A stretch of DNA of 56,554 nucleotides from an uncultured Bacteroidia bacterium (GTDB taxonomy: Bacteria > Bacteroidota > Bacteroidia > Bacteroidales > UBA932). The stretch's first letter is position 1, and each line of letters starts with the position of its first letter. Location: contig CACZXH010000004.1 of NCBI GenBank assembly GCA_902785065.1, positions 1 to 56,554 on the forward strand. The letters run 5' to 3'. Under the pieces are notes generated by a model. It searched no databases. It worked only from the letters and a program-made list of their open reading frames with translations, and was not told the DNA's origin. The position numbers and the translations under genes are program-made. Positions 41,993-51,105 of the stretch are shown one piece after another.

Positions 41993-44545
41993 TCAGTTCT
42001 CAAGCAGGTCCTTGGCCGCGAGGACAAGGAACATGTAGTGCGAGGAGCCGCCGCCCATCACATACTCGACCTGCTGCCACAGGAACGGGAACACCAGCAG
42101 CTCGGGGAAGTCGGGACGGATCAGCGCGGTGCCGGACACGGTGCCGCCCGGGACATAGGTCCAGTCGGCCCGGTTGAAGCCGTAGCCGACGGTCGTGGAC
42201 TGGGCGCCGACGCCACCGGCGAAGGAAGCCTGGTTCAGGCCGGGGTGACGTCCCAGGATGAAGTTGAGCGCGTCCAGGACCTGGTCGGGCGCGAAGATGT
42301 CCGGATAGGCCTTGGCCAGGAAGAAGTGGCGGTAGCCGAAGGACTGGATGTCCCAGCCGGCGCCCCAGATACTCGGGCTGTACGGCACACCGTAAGGAGT
42401 CGCGGCGCTCTGCCGGTCGAGCTGGTCACGATACTTCAAAAGGGCCTCGCGGAAGGCGGCGCACTGCTTCTTGTACTTCTTGTTCCCCTCCATCTGTTTC
42501 TCGATGCGGGCCATGTACCAGGCGCAGTTGGAGGCGGAGGCCACGACGGCGTCCCAGTTGTTGACGATGAAGTCCCAATACTGCTGCTCGCCGGTCGTGA
42601 TGTAGAGCTCGACGGCCAGTTGCATCTTGATCATCGGGCCACCGCTCACGCGGCCACCCCATCCGACGACCGGGGCAGGTACCTCGGTCTCGGCAAAAAC
42701 CTTCCTGGCGACTTCGACACAGCGGTCCGCGAGCGCGTCGTTCAGGCCGCGCAGCGCGCGGGCGGAAGCGGCGGCATTGGCGGCGATGGTGACGCCGTTA
42801 CCGGTGTCGGGATAGATCCAGCGGTCGTCCTCGTTGCCAAAGACCCCGTCCGTAGCATAGGAAGGATCGCCGAGGGTGGCGTACTGACGGAGCGTGTTGG
42901 TGATGATACCGCGGGAGAAATGGCCGCCCAGCGCGTCATAACAGGCGATGACGTGCAGCATGCCGTGCTCGATCTGCTGCTGGATGTCGTTCTTGCCGTC
43001 CGGCTCGTGGATCTCGACCACATGCTTCTCCTGGTCGATGGCGGTCGCGTCGATCTCCGGGTGGAAATGCTCGAAGGCCATCGTCAGGATGTAGCACTCG
43101 CCGGGGGTGGTATGGCGGACGTCGTCATCGCCGGCGTCGTGCCAGCCGCCGATGTTCACGCCCGGAACCGGCTCGTGCGCCTTGATGGAAGTCGGGTTGC
43201 TCGCCAGGGCATACCCGTCGATATGGTTTCCGAGCGGGGCCATCTGGGCGTCGTCCATGTGGCAGAAGTTGTGCCAGACCTTGTATTTGTCGGCAACCCG
43301 CATATGGCACATCTGATAAGGCAGGAAGTACTCGATGACAGGCTGCCATACGCCCCTGTCGTACACGTCGGGAGCGATGCGGAAGATCGGGGATGTGCTG
43401 GAACCGTACTTGACGGCATAGAGACCTTCCTGCTTGATTTCGGTGAAATCCACTTTGAGATAACTATAGCGGAGGAACTCACCCTCCCAAGGCACGGCGG
43501 GATAGTTCTTGACGAAATGCTCGCCATCGGCGTCATAGCGGACGAGGGTGGCGCCCACGAGCGGCGCGTCGCGGCGGTCGGTCTCGATGATGGCGACCTT
43601 GGCCTGGTTCGGCAGATAACCGACCTGGGAAGTCTGGACGACGGCGGGATAGGTCCAGCCGGGGACGACGTTCGGCTCGATATACCACTGGACGGCGCCC
43701 TTGGTCGCGCCGGCGGGAATCTCGGAACGAACGACGAACCAACCGTTGGTGTGGTTCATCCGGCCGTCATAGAGCTTGAGGTCGGCGCCGTTGAGGCTCT
43801 TGATCGTCAGGCGGCTGTACGGATCGTCGGGACGGGAGGTGAAGGACTTGCCCACGGCATAGGGCTCGGCGATGACCGCATCGGCGGTGTAAGGGCTGTA
43901 ACCCTTGTCGATCAGGTGCTTGATATCGGCCCCAAGGGCACGCGCCGGCTTGAAATCCCCCACGCTGAGGTCCACGTAGCTCTTCTGCTCGATGACCGGG
44001 GAGTTGGGCTGCTGGGGATAGATACCTTGCTTGTTGTCCATGATCCACGGTTTCCCGAAGAGGTCGCCGGGGAAGAACTCGATATTGAACCCGGCGCGGC
44101 CGAGCAGTTCCTGCGGAACCGGCTTGTCGAGGTCGACAGTCACGAGGAAACCTTTGCCCTGCGGTTCGAGCGTGATGGTGTAGGTCACCCGATAATCCGG
44201 ATAGATCATCGGATTGAAGCCGGTGTAGTGGCGGCTGGAATCCGGGAAGCAGAGGGTGGTGACGATCTTGTCGCCGTCGATCTTGCGGCCCAGCTGCTTC
44301 GGGACGGGCTGCCACTGACCTGGGGTCGCATCGAAACGGATGTCGCCGTTGCTGGCGACGCGGTGCCCGTTCATCAGCACGGAAATACCCCCCTGGTGGC
44401 CTTCGGGATAGAAGTCGTCGAATGCCATTACGTCCACTCCGTCCTTGTTGAAATAACCGGAGGAGTTGATGTGGAAGTCCTGGGCTCCCAGCCCCGCAGC
44501 GCACAACAGCGTGACGAACGCGAGCGATAGTCTTTTCAGCGTCAT
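41993..44545 (-). CDS. GH9 beta-1,4-glucanase-type enzyme
   Basis: An 850-residue GH9 enzyme; the start at 44545 gives the signal peptide MTLKRLSLAFVTLLCAAG, and the upstream 17 codons of the open frame are not needed. About 300-390 is the CelD_N immunoglobulin-like domain that precedes GH9 barrels (TSQVGYLPNQAKVAII). The catalytic barrel contains GGWHDAGDDD with Asp470 and Asp473 as the base pair, NTHGNGV-like GNGVTIAANAAAS, and the acid Glu827 in QQVEYVMGG. About 280 extra N-terminal residues form a beta-rich region I do not recognise. In the context it may cut glucosyl links of glucomannan, but activity on other beta-glucans is equally possible. Its promoter (44574-44581) is separate from the susC operon. 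Confidence 0.88.
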   Translation of the reverse strand: MTLKRLSLAFVTLLCAAGLGAQDFHINSSGYFNKDGVDVMAFDDFYPEGHQGGISVLMNGHRVASNGDIRFDATPGQWQPVPKQLGRKIDGDKIVTTLCFPDSSRHYTGFNPMIYPDYRVTYTITLEPQGKGFLVTVDLDKPVPQELLGRAGFNIEFFPGDLFGKPWIMDNKQGIYPQQPNSPVIEQKSYVDLSVGDFKPARALGADIKHLIDKGYSPYTADAVIAEPYAVGKSFTSRPDDPYSRLTIKSLNGADLKLYDGRMNHTNGWFVVRSEIPAGATKGAVQWYIEPNVVPGWTYPAVVQTSQVGYLPNQAKVAIIETDRRDAPLVGATLVRYDADGEHFVKNYPAVPWEGEFLRYSYLKVDFTEIKQEGLYAVKYGSSTSPIFRIAPDVYDRGVWQPVIEYFLPYQMCHMRVADKYKVWHNFCHMDDAQMAPLGNHIDGYALASNPTSIKAHEPVPGVNIGGWHDAGDDDVRHTTPGECYILTMAFEHFHPEIDATAIDQEKHVVEIHEPDGKNDIQQQIEHGMLHVIACYDALGGHFSRGIITNTLRQYATLGDPSYATDGVFGNEDDRWIYPDTGNGVTIAANAAASARALRGLNDALADRCVEVARKVFAETEVPAPVVGWGGRVSGGPMIKMQLAVELYITTGEQQYWDFIVNNWDAVVASASNCAWYMARIEKQMEGNKKYKKQCAAFREALLKYRDQLDRQSAATPYGVPYSPSIWGAGWDIQSFGYRHFFLAKAYPDIFAPDQVLDALNFILGRHPGLNQASFAGGVGAQSTTVGYGFNRADWTYVPGGTVSGTALIRPDFPELLVFPFLWQQVEYVMGGGSSHYMFLVLAAKDLLEN

Positions 44546-44573
44546 GATTTCATCGATGATTGGTGTACCAAAG

Positions 44574-44581
44574 CAAATATA
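44574..44581 (-). promoter_or_regulatory. -7 element for the GH9 gene
   Basis: TATATTTG on the minus strand matches TAnnTTTG exactly, 28 nt before the GH9 ATG. No clear -33 partner is visible. It abuts the oppositely directed acyltransferase promoter. Confidence 0.5.
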
Positions 44582-44589
44582 GATAAAAA

Positions 44590-44620
44590 TTGGCAATTCT
44601 GCCGATTATTCCTAACTTCG
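44590..44620 (+). promoter_or_regulatory. Promoter for the acyltransferase gene
   Basis: TTGGCA at 44590, a ~20-bp spacer and TAACTTCG (44613-44620) resemble the sequence at 10661-10693 over about 31 bases, including CCGATTATT in the spacer. The predicted start of transcription is about 32 nt before the ATG at 44657. Confidence 0.5.
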
Positions 44621-44656
44621 TGACTATAAAGAGAATAATTTGCTTCCTGGCTGAAT

Positions 44657-45844
44657 ATGGCAAAGACCGACGTCTACCTGGCATCCAAGCCCCGTTACGA
44701 GATCCTGGACGGGCTCCGTGGCGTAGCCGCCCTCATGGTGGTCATCTTCCACCTTTTCGAGACCTATTCCAAGGGTCCGGCTTTTCAGATCGTGAACCAC
44801 GGCTACCTGGCGGTGGATTTCTTCTTCGTGCTGAGCGGCTTCGTCGTGGGCTACGCCTATGACGACCGCTGGGACCGGATGTCCACCTGGGGTTTCTTCA
44901 AGCGGCGTCTCACGCGGCTGCACCCGATGGTGATCGCGGGTACGCTCGTGGGGGCGGCGCTGTTTTTCTTCGCGGGTACCGCTTTCCCGAAGACCTTGCA
45001 AGTGGAAGGATGGAAGTTCGCCCTGTGCCTTGTGATGGGGCTGTTCGTGATTCCTTGCGGGAACGGGCTGGACATCCGCGGATGGGGCGAGTTGAACTCC
45101 TTCAACGGCCCGCAGTGGACATTGACGCTCGAGTATATCGGCAATATCCTGTATGCGTTCATTTTCCGGCATCTGCCCAAGGCTGCCCTTGCCGTCCTCT
45201 GCGTAGTGTGCGCCTTCTTCACGCTTGATCTGACGATGGGTTGGAACGTGTTCGGCCTGCTGGAAGCGCCGCATTACAATGTGATCGGCGGTTGGGCGCT
45301 GACGCCAGACCAGATCTACATCGCCTTCACGCGGCTGCTCTATCCGTTCCTGTGCGGCCTGCTCATCTCCCGGATCCTGCCCGCCCATCGGACCGAATCC
45401 AATCCCAGCGGCTCCCCGATCCACCTGAAGGGCGGTTTCTGGTGGTGCAGCCTGGTCATCATCGTGTTGCTTGCCATGCCGTGCATCGGCGGGAAGCAAG
45501 GTGTCCCGGACGGCCTGTACCAGGCGCTCTGTATTTTGGTGTTGTTCCCGCTCATCGTCCTGACGGGGGCCGGTTCAGTCACCAAGGGTGCCCGAAGCAC
45601 CGCCGTCTGCCGCTGGCTCGGCCATATCTCCTATCCCATATACATCACGCATTACCCGCTGATGTATATGCAGATGAACTGGGTCGCCGAACATCAGGAC
45701 GCTCCCCTGTGGCAGCACGTTGCCGTGTCTGCCGGCATCGTCCTCATGTCCATCATCGTGGCCTACGGCCTCTTCAAGGCCTATGACGAGCCTGTCCGCG
45801 AGTGGCTCAAGGATCACTGGCTGCACCGGAAGAAGGCTGCCTGA
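44657..45844 (+). CDS. Membrane acyltransferase (acyltransferase-3 family)
   Basis: A 395-residue integral membrane protein with about ten hydrophobic helices. It starts with the family motif YEILDGLRGVAALMVVIFH, in which the R and the H after the first helix are conserved. GYLAVDFFFVLSGF and FFKRRLTRLHP are further family marks. Such enzymes move acetyl or other acyl groups from cytoplasmic donors onto sugars or lipids at the outer face of the inner membrane. No surface-polysaccharide biosynthesis genes are nearby, so the acceptor is unknown. It is divergent from GH9 with its own promoter and ends 13 bp from the convergent glmS stop. Confidence 0.88.
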   Translation: MAKTDVYLASKPRYEILDGLRGVAALMVVIFHLFETYSKGPAFQIVNHGYLAVDFFFVLSGFVVGYAYDDRWDRMSTWGFFKRRLTRLHPMVIAGTLVGAALFFFAGTAFPKTLQVEGWKFALCLVMGLFVIPCGNGLDIRGWGELNSFNGPQWTLTLEYIGNILYAFIFRHLPKAALAVLCVVCAFFTLDLTMGWNVFGLLEAPHYNVIGGWALTPDQIYIAFTRLLYPFLCGLLISRILPAHRTESNPSGSPIHLKGGFWWCSLVIIVLLAMPCIGGKQGVPDGLYQALCILVLFPLIVLTGAGSVTKGARSTAVCRWLGHISYPIYITHYPLMYMQMNWVAEHQDAPLWQHVAVSAGIVLMSIIVAYGLFKAYDEPVREWLKDHWLHRKKAA

Positions 45845-45857
45845 GACACTCGAAGAG

Positions 45858-47702
45858 CTATTCTACCGTAACAGACTTAGCGAGGTTGCGCGGCTGGTCC
45901 ACGTCGCGTCCCTTGGCGATGGCGATGTGATAGGCCAGCAGCTGGAGCGGGATAATGGAGAGGATGGGCTCGAAGCACTCCTCCGTATCCGGAATCTCGA
46001 AATACCAGTCGGACAGGGCCTTGACATCCGTGTCACCTTCGGTGATTACGCTGATGATCCGACCCTTGCGGGCCTTGACTTCCTGGATATTGCTCAAGAT
46101 TTTTTCGTAGTTGCCGCGACGGGGGGCAATCACGACGACCGGCATTTCCTCATCGATCAGGGCGATCGGGCCATGTTTCATTTCCGCTGCGGGATAGCCT
46201 TCCGCATGGATGTAGGAGATTTCCTTCAGCTTCAGCGCGCCTTCCAGGGCCACGGGATAATTGTAGCCGCGTCCCAGATAGAGGAAGTTGTGCGAATAGG
46301 TGAACACCTTCGCGAGGGCGGCTATCTGCGCGTCGTGTTCCAGGATCTTGGCTATCTTGTCGGGGATATCCTGCAGTTCCCGGACAAGGGCGGCCTGGCG
46401 TTCGCCTGAGACGGTGCCGAGTTGTTCTGCCAGGCTCAGGGCAAGCAGGAAGAGCGTCGTCACCTGCGCGGTAAATGCCTTCGTGGAAGCGACACCGATT
46501 TCCGGGCCGATGTGCGTATAGCAGCCGGTATCCGTGGCGCGGGCTATCGAGGAACCGACCACATTGCAAATGCCGAACAGGAACGCGCCCGCCTTCCGGG
46601 CCAGGTTCACGGCAGCCAGGGTGTCGGCCGTCTCGCCGGACTGGGAAATGGCAATCACCACATCCGACGGGAAAATGACTGGACGGCGGTAGCGGAATTC
46701 AGAAGCGTATTCGACTTCGACCGGCTTGCGCGTCAACTCTTCAATCATGTATTTTCCGATCAGGCCGGCATGCCAGGATGTGCCGCACGCGCAGATGACG
46801 ATGCGCTTGGCATTCAACAGCCGTTCGCGATTGTCAATGACACCGGAAAGCTTGACCTCGCCGAGTTCCGGATGCAGGCGGCCCTGCATGGAGGCACGCA
46901 GGGTGCGCGGCTGCTCGAAGATTTCCTTCAGCATGAAGTGCGGAAAACCGCCTTTCTCTATCTCGCTCAGGCTCATCTCCAACTCGCGCACCTGGGGCGC
47001 CTGCTCGACGCTCTTGAGGTCCGTGATGCGAAGCTCATGACCGCGCTGGATGTAGGCGATCTGCTCCTCGCCCAGATAGACCACTTTGTTCGTGTACTCG
47101 ATACTCGGGGACGCGTCCGATCCCACGAAGTATTCGTTCTCCCCCACGCCGATCAGCAGCGGACTTCCCTTGCGGGCGGCGATAATCTTGTCCGGCTCAC
47201 GCTTGTCCATAATCACCAACGCATAGGCGCCGACGACGTTATTCAACGCCAGAGGCACGGCTTCGTCGAAGGAAACACCCAAGGAATCCATCATATACTG
47301 GATCAACTGAATCACGACCTCCGTGTCCGTCTGGCTCCGGAAATGATATCCTTTCCGGGTGAGCTCGGTTTTCAAGGCCTGGTAGTTCTCGATGATGCCG
47401 TTGTGGATCAGCGCAAGTTCGTGGTTCTCGGAATAATGAGGATGCGAGTTCACATCGCTCGGCTCGCCGTGTGTAGCCCAACGGGTGTGGGCGATGCCCA
47501 CGGTACCGGATACGTCCTTGCCTTCAGCCGCTCTCTCCAGGTCCTTGACCTTTCCCTTGGTTTTGTAGACGACCAAATCGCCATTGTCGTTCACCAGCGC
47601 CACGCCGGCGCTGTCATACCCCCGGTATTCGAGCCGGGTCAGGCCCTTGACCAGGATCGGATAGGCCTGACGCCCTCCGACATATCCCACGATTCCACAC
47701 AT
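45858..47702 (-). CDS. glmS: Glutamine--fructose-6-phosphate aminotransferase (isomerizing)
   Basis: A 614-residue GlmS. The N-terminal glutaminase domain starts MCGIVGYVGG, Cys2 being the nucleophile after Met removal, with RHTRWATHG-like AHTRWATHGEP and FRSQTDTEV. Two SIS sugar-isomerase domains follow (CGTSWHAG, SQSGETADT, GRGYNYPVALEGALKLKEISY), and it ends AKSVTVE as in other GlmS proteins. It makes glucosamine-6-phosphate for peptidoglycan and lipopolysaccharide. Length is normal. The leader is only ~30 nt and no glmS ribozyme is present. A good -7 element (47732-47739) gives it its own promoter, although it also lies 47 bp behind asnB. Confidence 0.97.
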   Translation of the reverse strand: MCGIVGYVGGRQAYPILVKGLTRLEYRGYDSAGVALVNDNGDLVVYKTKGKVKDLERAAEGKDVSGTVGIAHTRWATHGEPSDVNSHPHYSENHELALIHNGIIENYQALKTELTRKGYHFRSQTDTEVVIQLIQYMMDSLGVSFDEAVPLALNNVVGAYALVIMDKREPDKIIAARKGSPLLIGVGENEYFVGSDASPSIEYTNKVVYLGEEQIAYIQRGHELRITDLKSVEQAPQVRELEMSLSEIEKGGFPHFMLKEIFEQPRTLRASMQGRLHPELGEVKLSGVIDNRERLLNAKRIVICACGTSWHAGLIGKYMIEELTRKPVEVEYASEFRYRRPVIFPSDVVIAISQSGETADTLAAVNLARKAGAFLFGICNVVGSSIARATDTGCYTHIGPEIGVASTKAFTAQVTTLFLLALSLAEQLGTVSGERQAALVRELQDIPDKIAKILEHDAQIAALAKVFTYSHNFLYLGRGYNYPVALEGALKLKEISYIHAEGYPAAEMKHGPIALIDEEMPVVVIAPRRGNYEKILSNIQEVKARKGRIISVITEGDTDVKALSDWYFEIPDTEECFEPILSIIPLQLLAYHIAIAKGRDVDQPRNLAKSVTVE

Positions 47703-47731
47703 AATGAATAAGATACACTATTTTTGAGGTA

Positions 47732-47739
47732 CAAAGATA
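47732..47739 (-). promoter_or_regulatory. -7 element for glmS
   Basis: TATCTTTG on the minus strand is an exact TAnnTTTG match, 29 nt before the glmS ATG and just past the asnB stop. No clear -33 element is visible. It suggests glmS can be transcribed independently of asnB. Confidence 0.5.
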
Positions 47740-47749
47740 GCAAAAAGTT

Positions 47750-49447
47750 TTATCCTCGATAGGCTTGTTCGTGAACGCCGGCCACGGCCCTGCCGCTGGG
47801 GTCGTTCATATCCTTGAACGCCGCATCCCATTCGAGGGCTATTGCCGTGGAACAGGCCACGCTGGCCTCGCTGGGAACAGCGCGGGCGGCACTCTCGCTC
47901 GGGAACAGTTCCGCGAATATCGAACGGTAGTAATACTCCTCCTTGCACTGCGGCGGATGGACGGGAAAACGTTCCGCAGCATGTGCCATCTGCTCGTCGG
48001 AAACCGTCTCGGATGTAATCCGTTTCAGCGTGTCGATCCAGGAATAGCCCACTCCGTCACTGAACTGCTCTTTCTGCCGCCAGACAATTTCCTCCGGCAA
48101 CAAATCAGCGAAGGCCTCGCGCACGAGCCGTTTTTCGATCGTTTTGCCAGGGCACATCTTCGCCTCGGGGTTCAGCCGCATCGCCACATCCAGGAACTCT
48201 TTGTCCAGGAAAGGAACACGGCCTTCCACGCCCCATGCGGCCAGGCTCTTGTTGGCCCGCAGACAGTCGTAGAGGTGAAGCTTCGAGAGCTTGCGGACCG
48301 TCTCTTCGTGGAAAGCGCGCGCAGCCGGCGCCTTATGGAAATAAAGATATCCCCCGAAGATCTCGTCCGCTCCCTCCCCCGACAGGACCATCTTGATGCC
48401 CATCGACTTGATGACCCGCGCGAGCAGGTACATCGGCGTAGAGGCGCGGACCGTCGTGACATCATAGGTCTCGGTGTAGTAAATCACGTCCCGGAGCGCA
48501 TCCAGCCCCTCCTGGATGGTGTAGTTGATCTCGTGATGGACCGTGCCGATGTGCTCGGCCACCAGCCGCGCTTTCGCCAAGTCCGGAGCCCCCTTCAAGC
48601 CGACGGCGAATGAGTGCAAGCGGGGCCACCAGGCCCGTGTACGGGAGTCATCCTCGATACGCATCGCGCTGTATTTCTCGGCGATGGCCGAGATGACGGA
48701 GGAATCCAGCCCGCCGGAAAGCAGCACCCCGTAGGGCACGTCAGACATCAGTTGGCGTTTCACGGCGTCCATCAGTGACTCCCGTAATTCCAGGACTGAT
48801 GCGGGGCCGTCCTTGACGGCGTCGTACTCCATCCAGTTGCGTGTGTACCAGCGCTTCATGACGGGAGATTCCCGATCGAGCCGGGAATGACGGGCACTCC
48901 AATACAAATGCCCGGGCAGGAACGGTTCGTAACGCTCGCACTGCCCTTCCAGCGCCTTCAACTCGCTGGCGACATACACCTTCCCGTCGGCGTCGTCAAA
49001 CCCGATATACAGCGGAATCACACCGATAGGGTCGCGGGCGATCAAGAAGGCATCCTTTTCTGCATCGTAGAGCGCGAAGGCGAAAATACCGTTGAGTTCT
49101 TCCAGGAAATCCGGTCCTTTGTCCCGGTAAAGAGCCAGAATGACCTCGCAGTCGCTTCCTGTCTGGAAATCATACTTCCCGGCATATCGCCGACGGATCT
49201 CCTGGTGGTTGTAGATTTCGCCATTCACGGCCAGTACCAGTTTCCCATCCGGAGAAACCAGAGGCTGCCCGCCCGATTCCGGATCGACGATGCTCAAGCG
49301 CTCATGGGCCAGGATCGCGCTTCCGCCGCACCAGATGCCGCTCCAGTCCGGACCGCGATGACGAATCCTGCGGCTCATTTCCAGGGCCTTCCGACGCAGG
49401 GCGTCAGACTGCTCCTTCACATTGAAAATGCCAACTATTCCACACAT
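47750..49447 (-). CDS. asnB: Asparagine synthase (glutamine-hydrolysing)
   Basis: A 565-residue AsnB. The glutaminase domain begins MCGIVGIFN with the catalytic Cys2 and has RHRGPDWSG and GEIYNHQE. The synthetase domain has the ATP pyrophosphatase loop LLSGGLDSS and VLSGEGADEIFGGY. It converts aspartate, ATP and glutamine into asparagine. Between the domains, after PGHLYWSA, is RHSRLDRESPVMK, about eight residues longer than the E. coli enzyme at this point. Its DNA (48868-48888) is a hairpin typical of intergenic palindromic repeats, so the linker seems to have absorbed a repeat without breaking the frame. The gene follows amt by 12 bp. Function is expected to be intact, as all catalytic motifs remain. 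Confidence 0.95.
   Translation of the reverse strand: MCGIVGIFNVKEQSDALRRKALEMSRRIRHRGPDWSGIWCGGSAILAHERLSIVDPESGGQPLVSPDGKLVLAVNGEIYNHQEIRRRYAGKYDFQTGSDCEVILALYRDKGPDFLEELNGIFAFALYDAEKDAFLIARDPIGVIPLYIGFDDADGKVYVASELKALEGQCERYEPFLPGHLYWSARHSRLDRESPVMKRWYTRNWMEYDAVKDGPASVLELRESLMDAVKRQLMSDVPYGVLLSGGLDSSVISAIAEKYSAMRIEDDSRTRAWWPRLHSFAVGLKGAPDLAKARLVAEHIGTVHHEINYTIQEGLDALRDVIYYTETYDVTTVRASTPMYLLARVIKSMGIKMVLSGEGADEIFGGYLYFHKAPAARAFHEETVRKLSKLHLYDCLRANKSLAAWGVEGRVPFLDKEFLDVAMRLNPEAKMCPGKTIEKRLVREAFADLLPEEIVWRQKEQFSDGVGYSWIDTLKRITSETVSDEQMAHAAERFPVHPPQCKEEYYYRSIFAELFPSESAARAVPSEASVACSTAIALEWDAAFKDMNDPSGRAVAGVHEQAYRG
48868..48888. repeat. Palindromic repeat inside the asnB coding sequence
   Basis: ATTCCCG (48868-48874) and CGGGAAT (48882-48888) form a perfect 7-bp stem around a seven-base loop. 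With the flanking TGACGGG bases it resembles the common intergenic repeat TCATTCCCGGCTCGA. It encodes HSRLDRESPV in the asnB frame. Confidence 0.6.
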
Positions 49448-49459
49448 GGCCTTATCCGT

Positions 49460-50680
49460 TTATGCGTTGTAGCAACTTTCACCATGCTCGTAAATGTCGA
49501 GGCCTTCCTCTTCCACGCGCTTGCCTACGCGCAGGCCATGGAGTTTCTTGATACCGAAAAAGAGCAGGACGCCGGTCGCGACCGCCCAAAGGTCAATGAC
49601 AAGAATACCCAGGCACTGCACGCCGAAAAAGTGCCAGCCACCGCCATAGAAGACGCCACCGTCCGTTGCCAGCAAGCCCGTCAGGAGCGTGCCCAAGATA
49701 CCGCAGACACCATGGACACTGGAGGCGCCGACCGGATCGTCGATATGCAGCTTGCGGTCAATGAACTCGATGGAGAAGACCAGCACGACGCCGCAGATCA
49801 GGCCGATGATGACCGCGCCGAGCGGAGAGACGAGATCGCAGCCAGCCGTAATGCCGACGAGACCGGCGAGGACTCCGTTGAGGGTCAGGGAGAGCGAGGG
49901 TTTTCCGTATTTCCACCAGGTGATGAACATCGTCGCCACTCCCCCGGCCGCAGCCGCGAGGTTCGTGGTCAGGAAAACGTGGGAAATCGCCGTGCGGTTC
50001 ACCGCGCCTGAGGCAGCCAGTTGCGAGCCTGGATTGAAGCCAAACCACCCCATCCAGAGGATGAAAACACCCAGCGCGGCCATCGTCAGGTTGTGGCCGG
50101 GAATGGCCCGGCTCTTGCCGTCGGCGGTGTACTTGCCGATCCGCGGACCGAGCGCAACCGCACCGATCAGCGCCAGCACGCCACCCACGCTGTGGACGAT
50201 CGCCGAACCGGCGAAATCGTGGAAACCGAGGTCTGCGAGCCAGCCGCCGCCCCAGGTCCAGTGTCCTTCGATGGGATAGATGAACAGGGAGATGATGGCA
50301 CTGTAAACCAGGTACATGGAAAACTTCGTCCGTTCTGCCATCGCGCCGCTCACAATCGTGGCCGAGGTGGCACAGAAAACCGTTTCGAAGATCAGGAAAC
50401 CCTCCACGGGCAAGTCACTCTTGTAGAAAGACAGGTCGCCCCAGTTGGGCATGCCGATGAAACCGGCACCGTCGCTGCCGAACATGAAGCCGAAGCCGAC
50501 GAACCAGAAAAGCAGGGAACCGAACATGAAGTCCACGAAGTTCTTCATCAGAATGTTCGCCGTGTTCTTGCTGCGGGTGAAGCCCGCTTCGCACAGCGCA
50601 AAGCCCGGTTGCATGAAGAAAACCAGCATCGCGGCCAGCAGCATCCAGACCGTATCGAGGGAAATGGCTATATCGTTCAT
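49460..50680 (-). CDS. amt: Ammonium transporter
   Basis: A 406-residue Amt family channel with about eleven membrane helices. Family marks include GFALCEAGFTRSKN near residue 26, GAMAERTKF, DFAGSAIVHSVGG (the conserved histidine region) and GVHGVCG-like SSVHGVCGILGTLLTG with the second pore histidine. It conducts ammonium across the inner membrane. It lies directly after glnK with a 22-bp gap, the widespread glnK-amt pairing in which the PII protein plugs the channel when nitrogen is sufficient. The product would feed the glutamate synthase and amidotransferases encoded around it. The N-terminal helix is kept as the first membrane segment. Confidence 0.95.
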   Translation of the reverse strand: MNDIAISLDTVWMLLAAMLVFFMQPGFALCEAGFTRSKNTANILMKNFVDFMFGSLLFWFVGFGFMFGSDGAGFIGMPNWGDLSFYKSDLPVEGFLIFETVFCATSATIVSGAMAERTKFSMYLVYSAIISLFIYPIEGHWTWGGGWLADLGFHDFAGSAIVHSVGGVLALIGAVALGPRIGKYTADGKSRAIPGHNLTMAALGVFILWMGWFGFNPGSQLAASGAVNRTAISHVFLTTNLAAAAGGVATMFITWWKYGKPSLSLTLNGVLAGLVGITAGCDLVSPLGAVIIGLICGVVLVFSIEFIDRKLHIDDPVGASSVHGVCGILGTLLTGLLATDGGVFYGGGWHFFGVQCLGILVIDLWAVATGVLLFFGIKKLHGLRVGKRVEEEGLDIYEHGESCYNA

Positions 50681-50702
50681 TTTACATACGTTTCAAAGGG
50701 TT

Positions 50703-51050
50703 CTACTTTTTGTCCCGGAGCACCGTGTCGCCGTGCTCTCCCGTGCGGATGGACCAGGTGTCGATGACATCACTGATGAAAATGCGTCCGTCGCCAATCT
50801 CTCCGGTCGAGGCGGTCTTGAGGATTACCTCGACGGTCGGATCGACAAACTGGTTGCGGCAGACGATGGTCAGCGCGACGCGCTCGATCACGTCCGTGGA
50901 ATACTGGACGCCGCGATAGATGCGTTCCTGACGGCTTTGGCCGATGCCGTGCACATTGTGGTACTCGAACCAGTTGATGTCTGCTGCGAGCAAGGCTTCC
51001 TTGACCTCCTCGAACTTCGTCTTGCGAACGATGGCTTCAATCTTTTTCAT
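50703..51050 (-). CDS. glnK: PII nitrogen-regulatory protein
   Basis: A 115-residue PII protein. It starts MKKIEAIVRKTKFEEVKEAL as usual. The T-loop region reads VHGIGQSRQERIYRG, keeping the tyrosine before RG but lacking the basic KGHTEL pattern of proteobacterial PII. The C-terminus has TGEIGDGRIFIS followed by RTGE, the ATP/ADP-binding B and C loops. PII trimers bind ADP, ATP and 2-oxoglutarate and, next to amt, usually control the channel. Here the gene is the first of glnK-amt-asnB, after a 113-bp gap from purF. That gap holds an inverted repeat that may be a control site. Whether the tyrosine is modified cannot be told. Confidence 0.94.
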   Translation of the reverse strand: MKKIEAIVRKTKFEEVKEALLAADINWFEYHNVHGIGQSRQERIYRGVQYSTDVIERVALTIVCRNQFVDPTVEVILKTASTGEIGDGRIFISDVIDTWSIRTGEHGDTVLRDKK

Positions 51051-51105
51051 ACACTACTATTTTAGGTTGGTTTATGTCCACAAGGGTATAAGACCCCCTT
51101 GACAA

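Noticed and set aside
42038-44530. An 830-codon plus-strand open frame
   Set aside because: It is antisense to the GH9 gene, which carries all expected motifs; no signal or domain is seen in the antisense frame.
47703-47749. glmS ribozyme
   Set aside because: The leader before glmS is only about 30-47 nt, too short for the ribozyme, and its core is absent.
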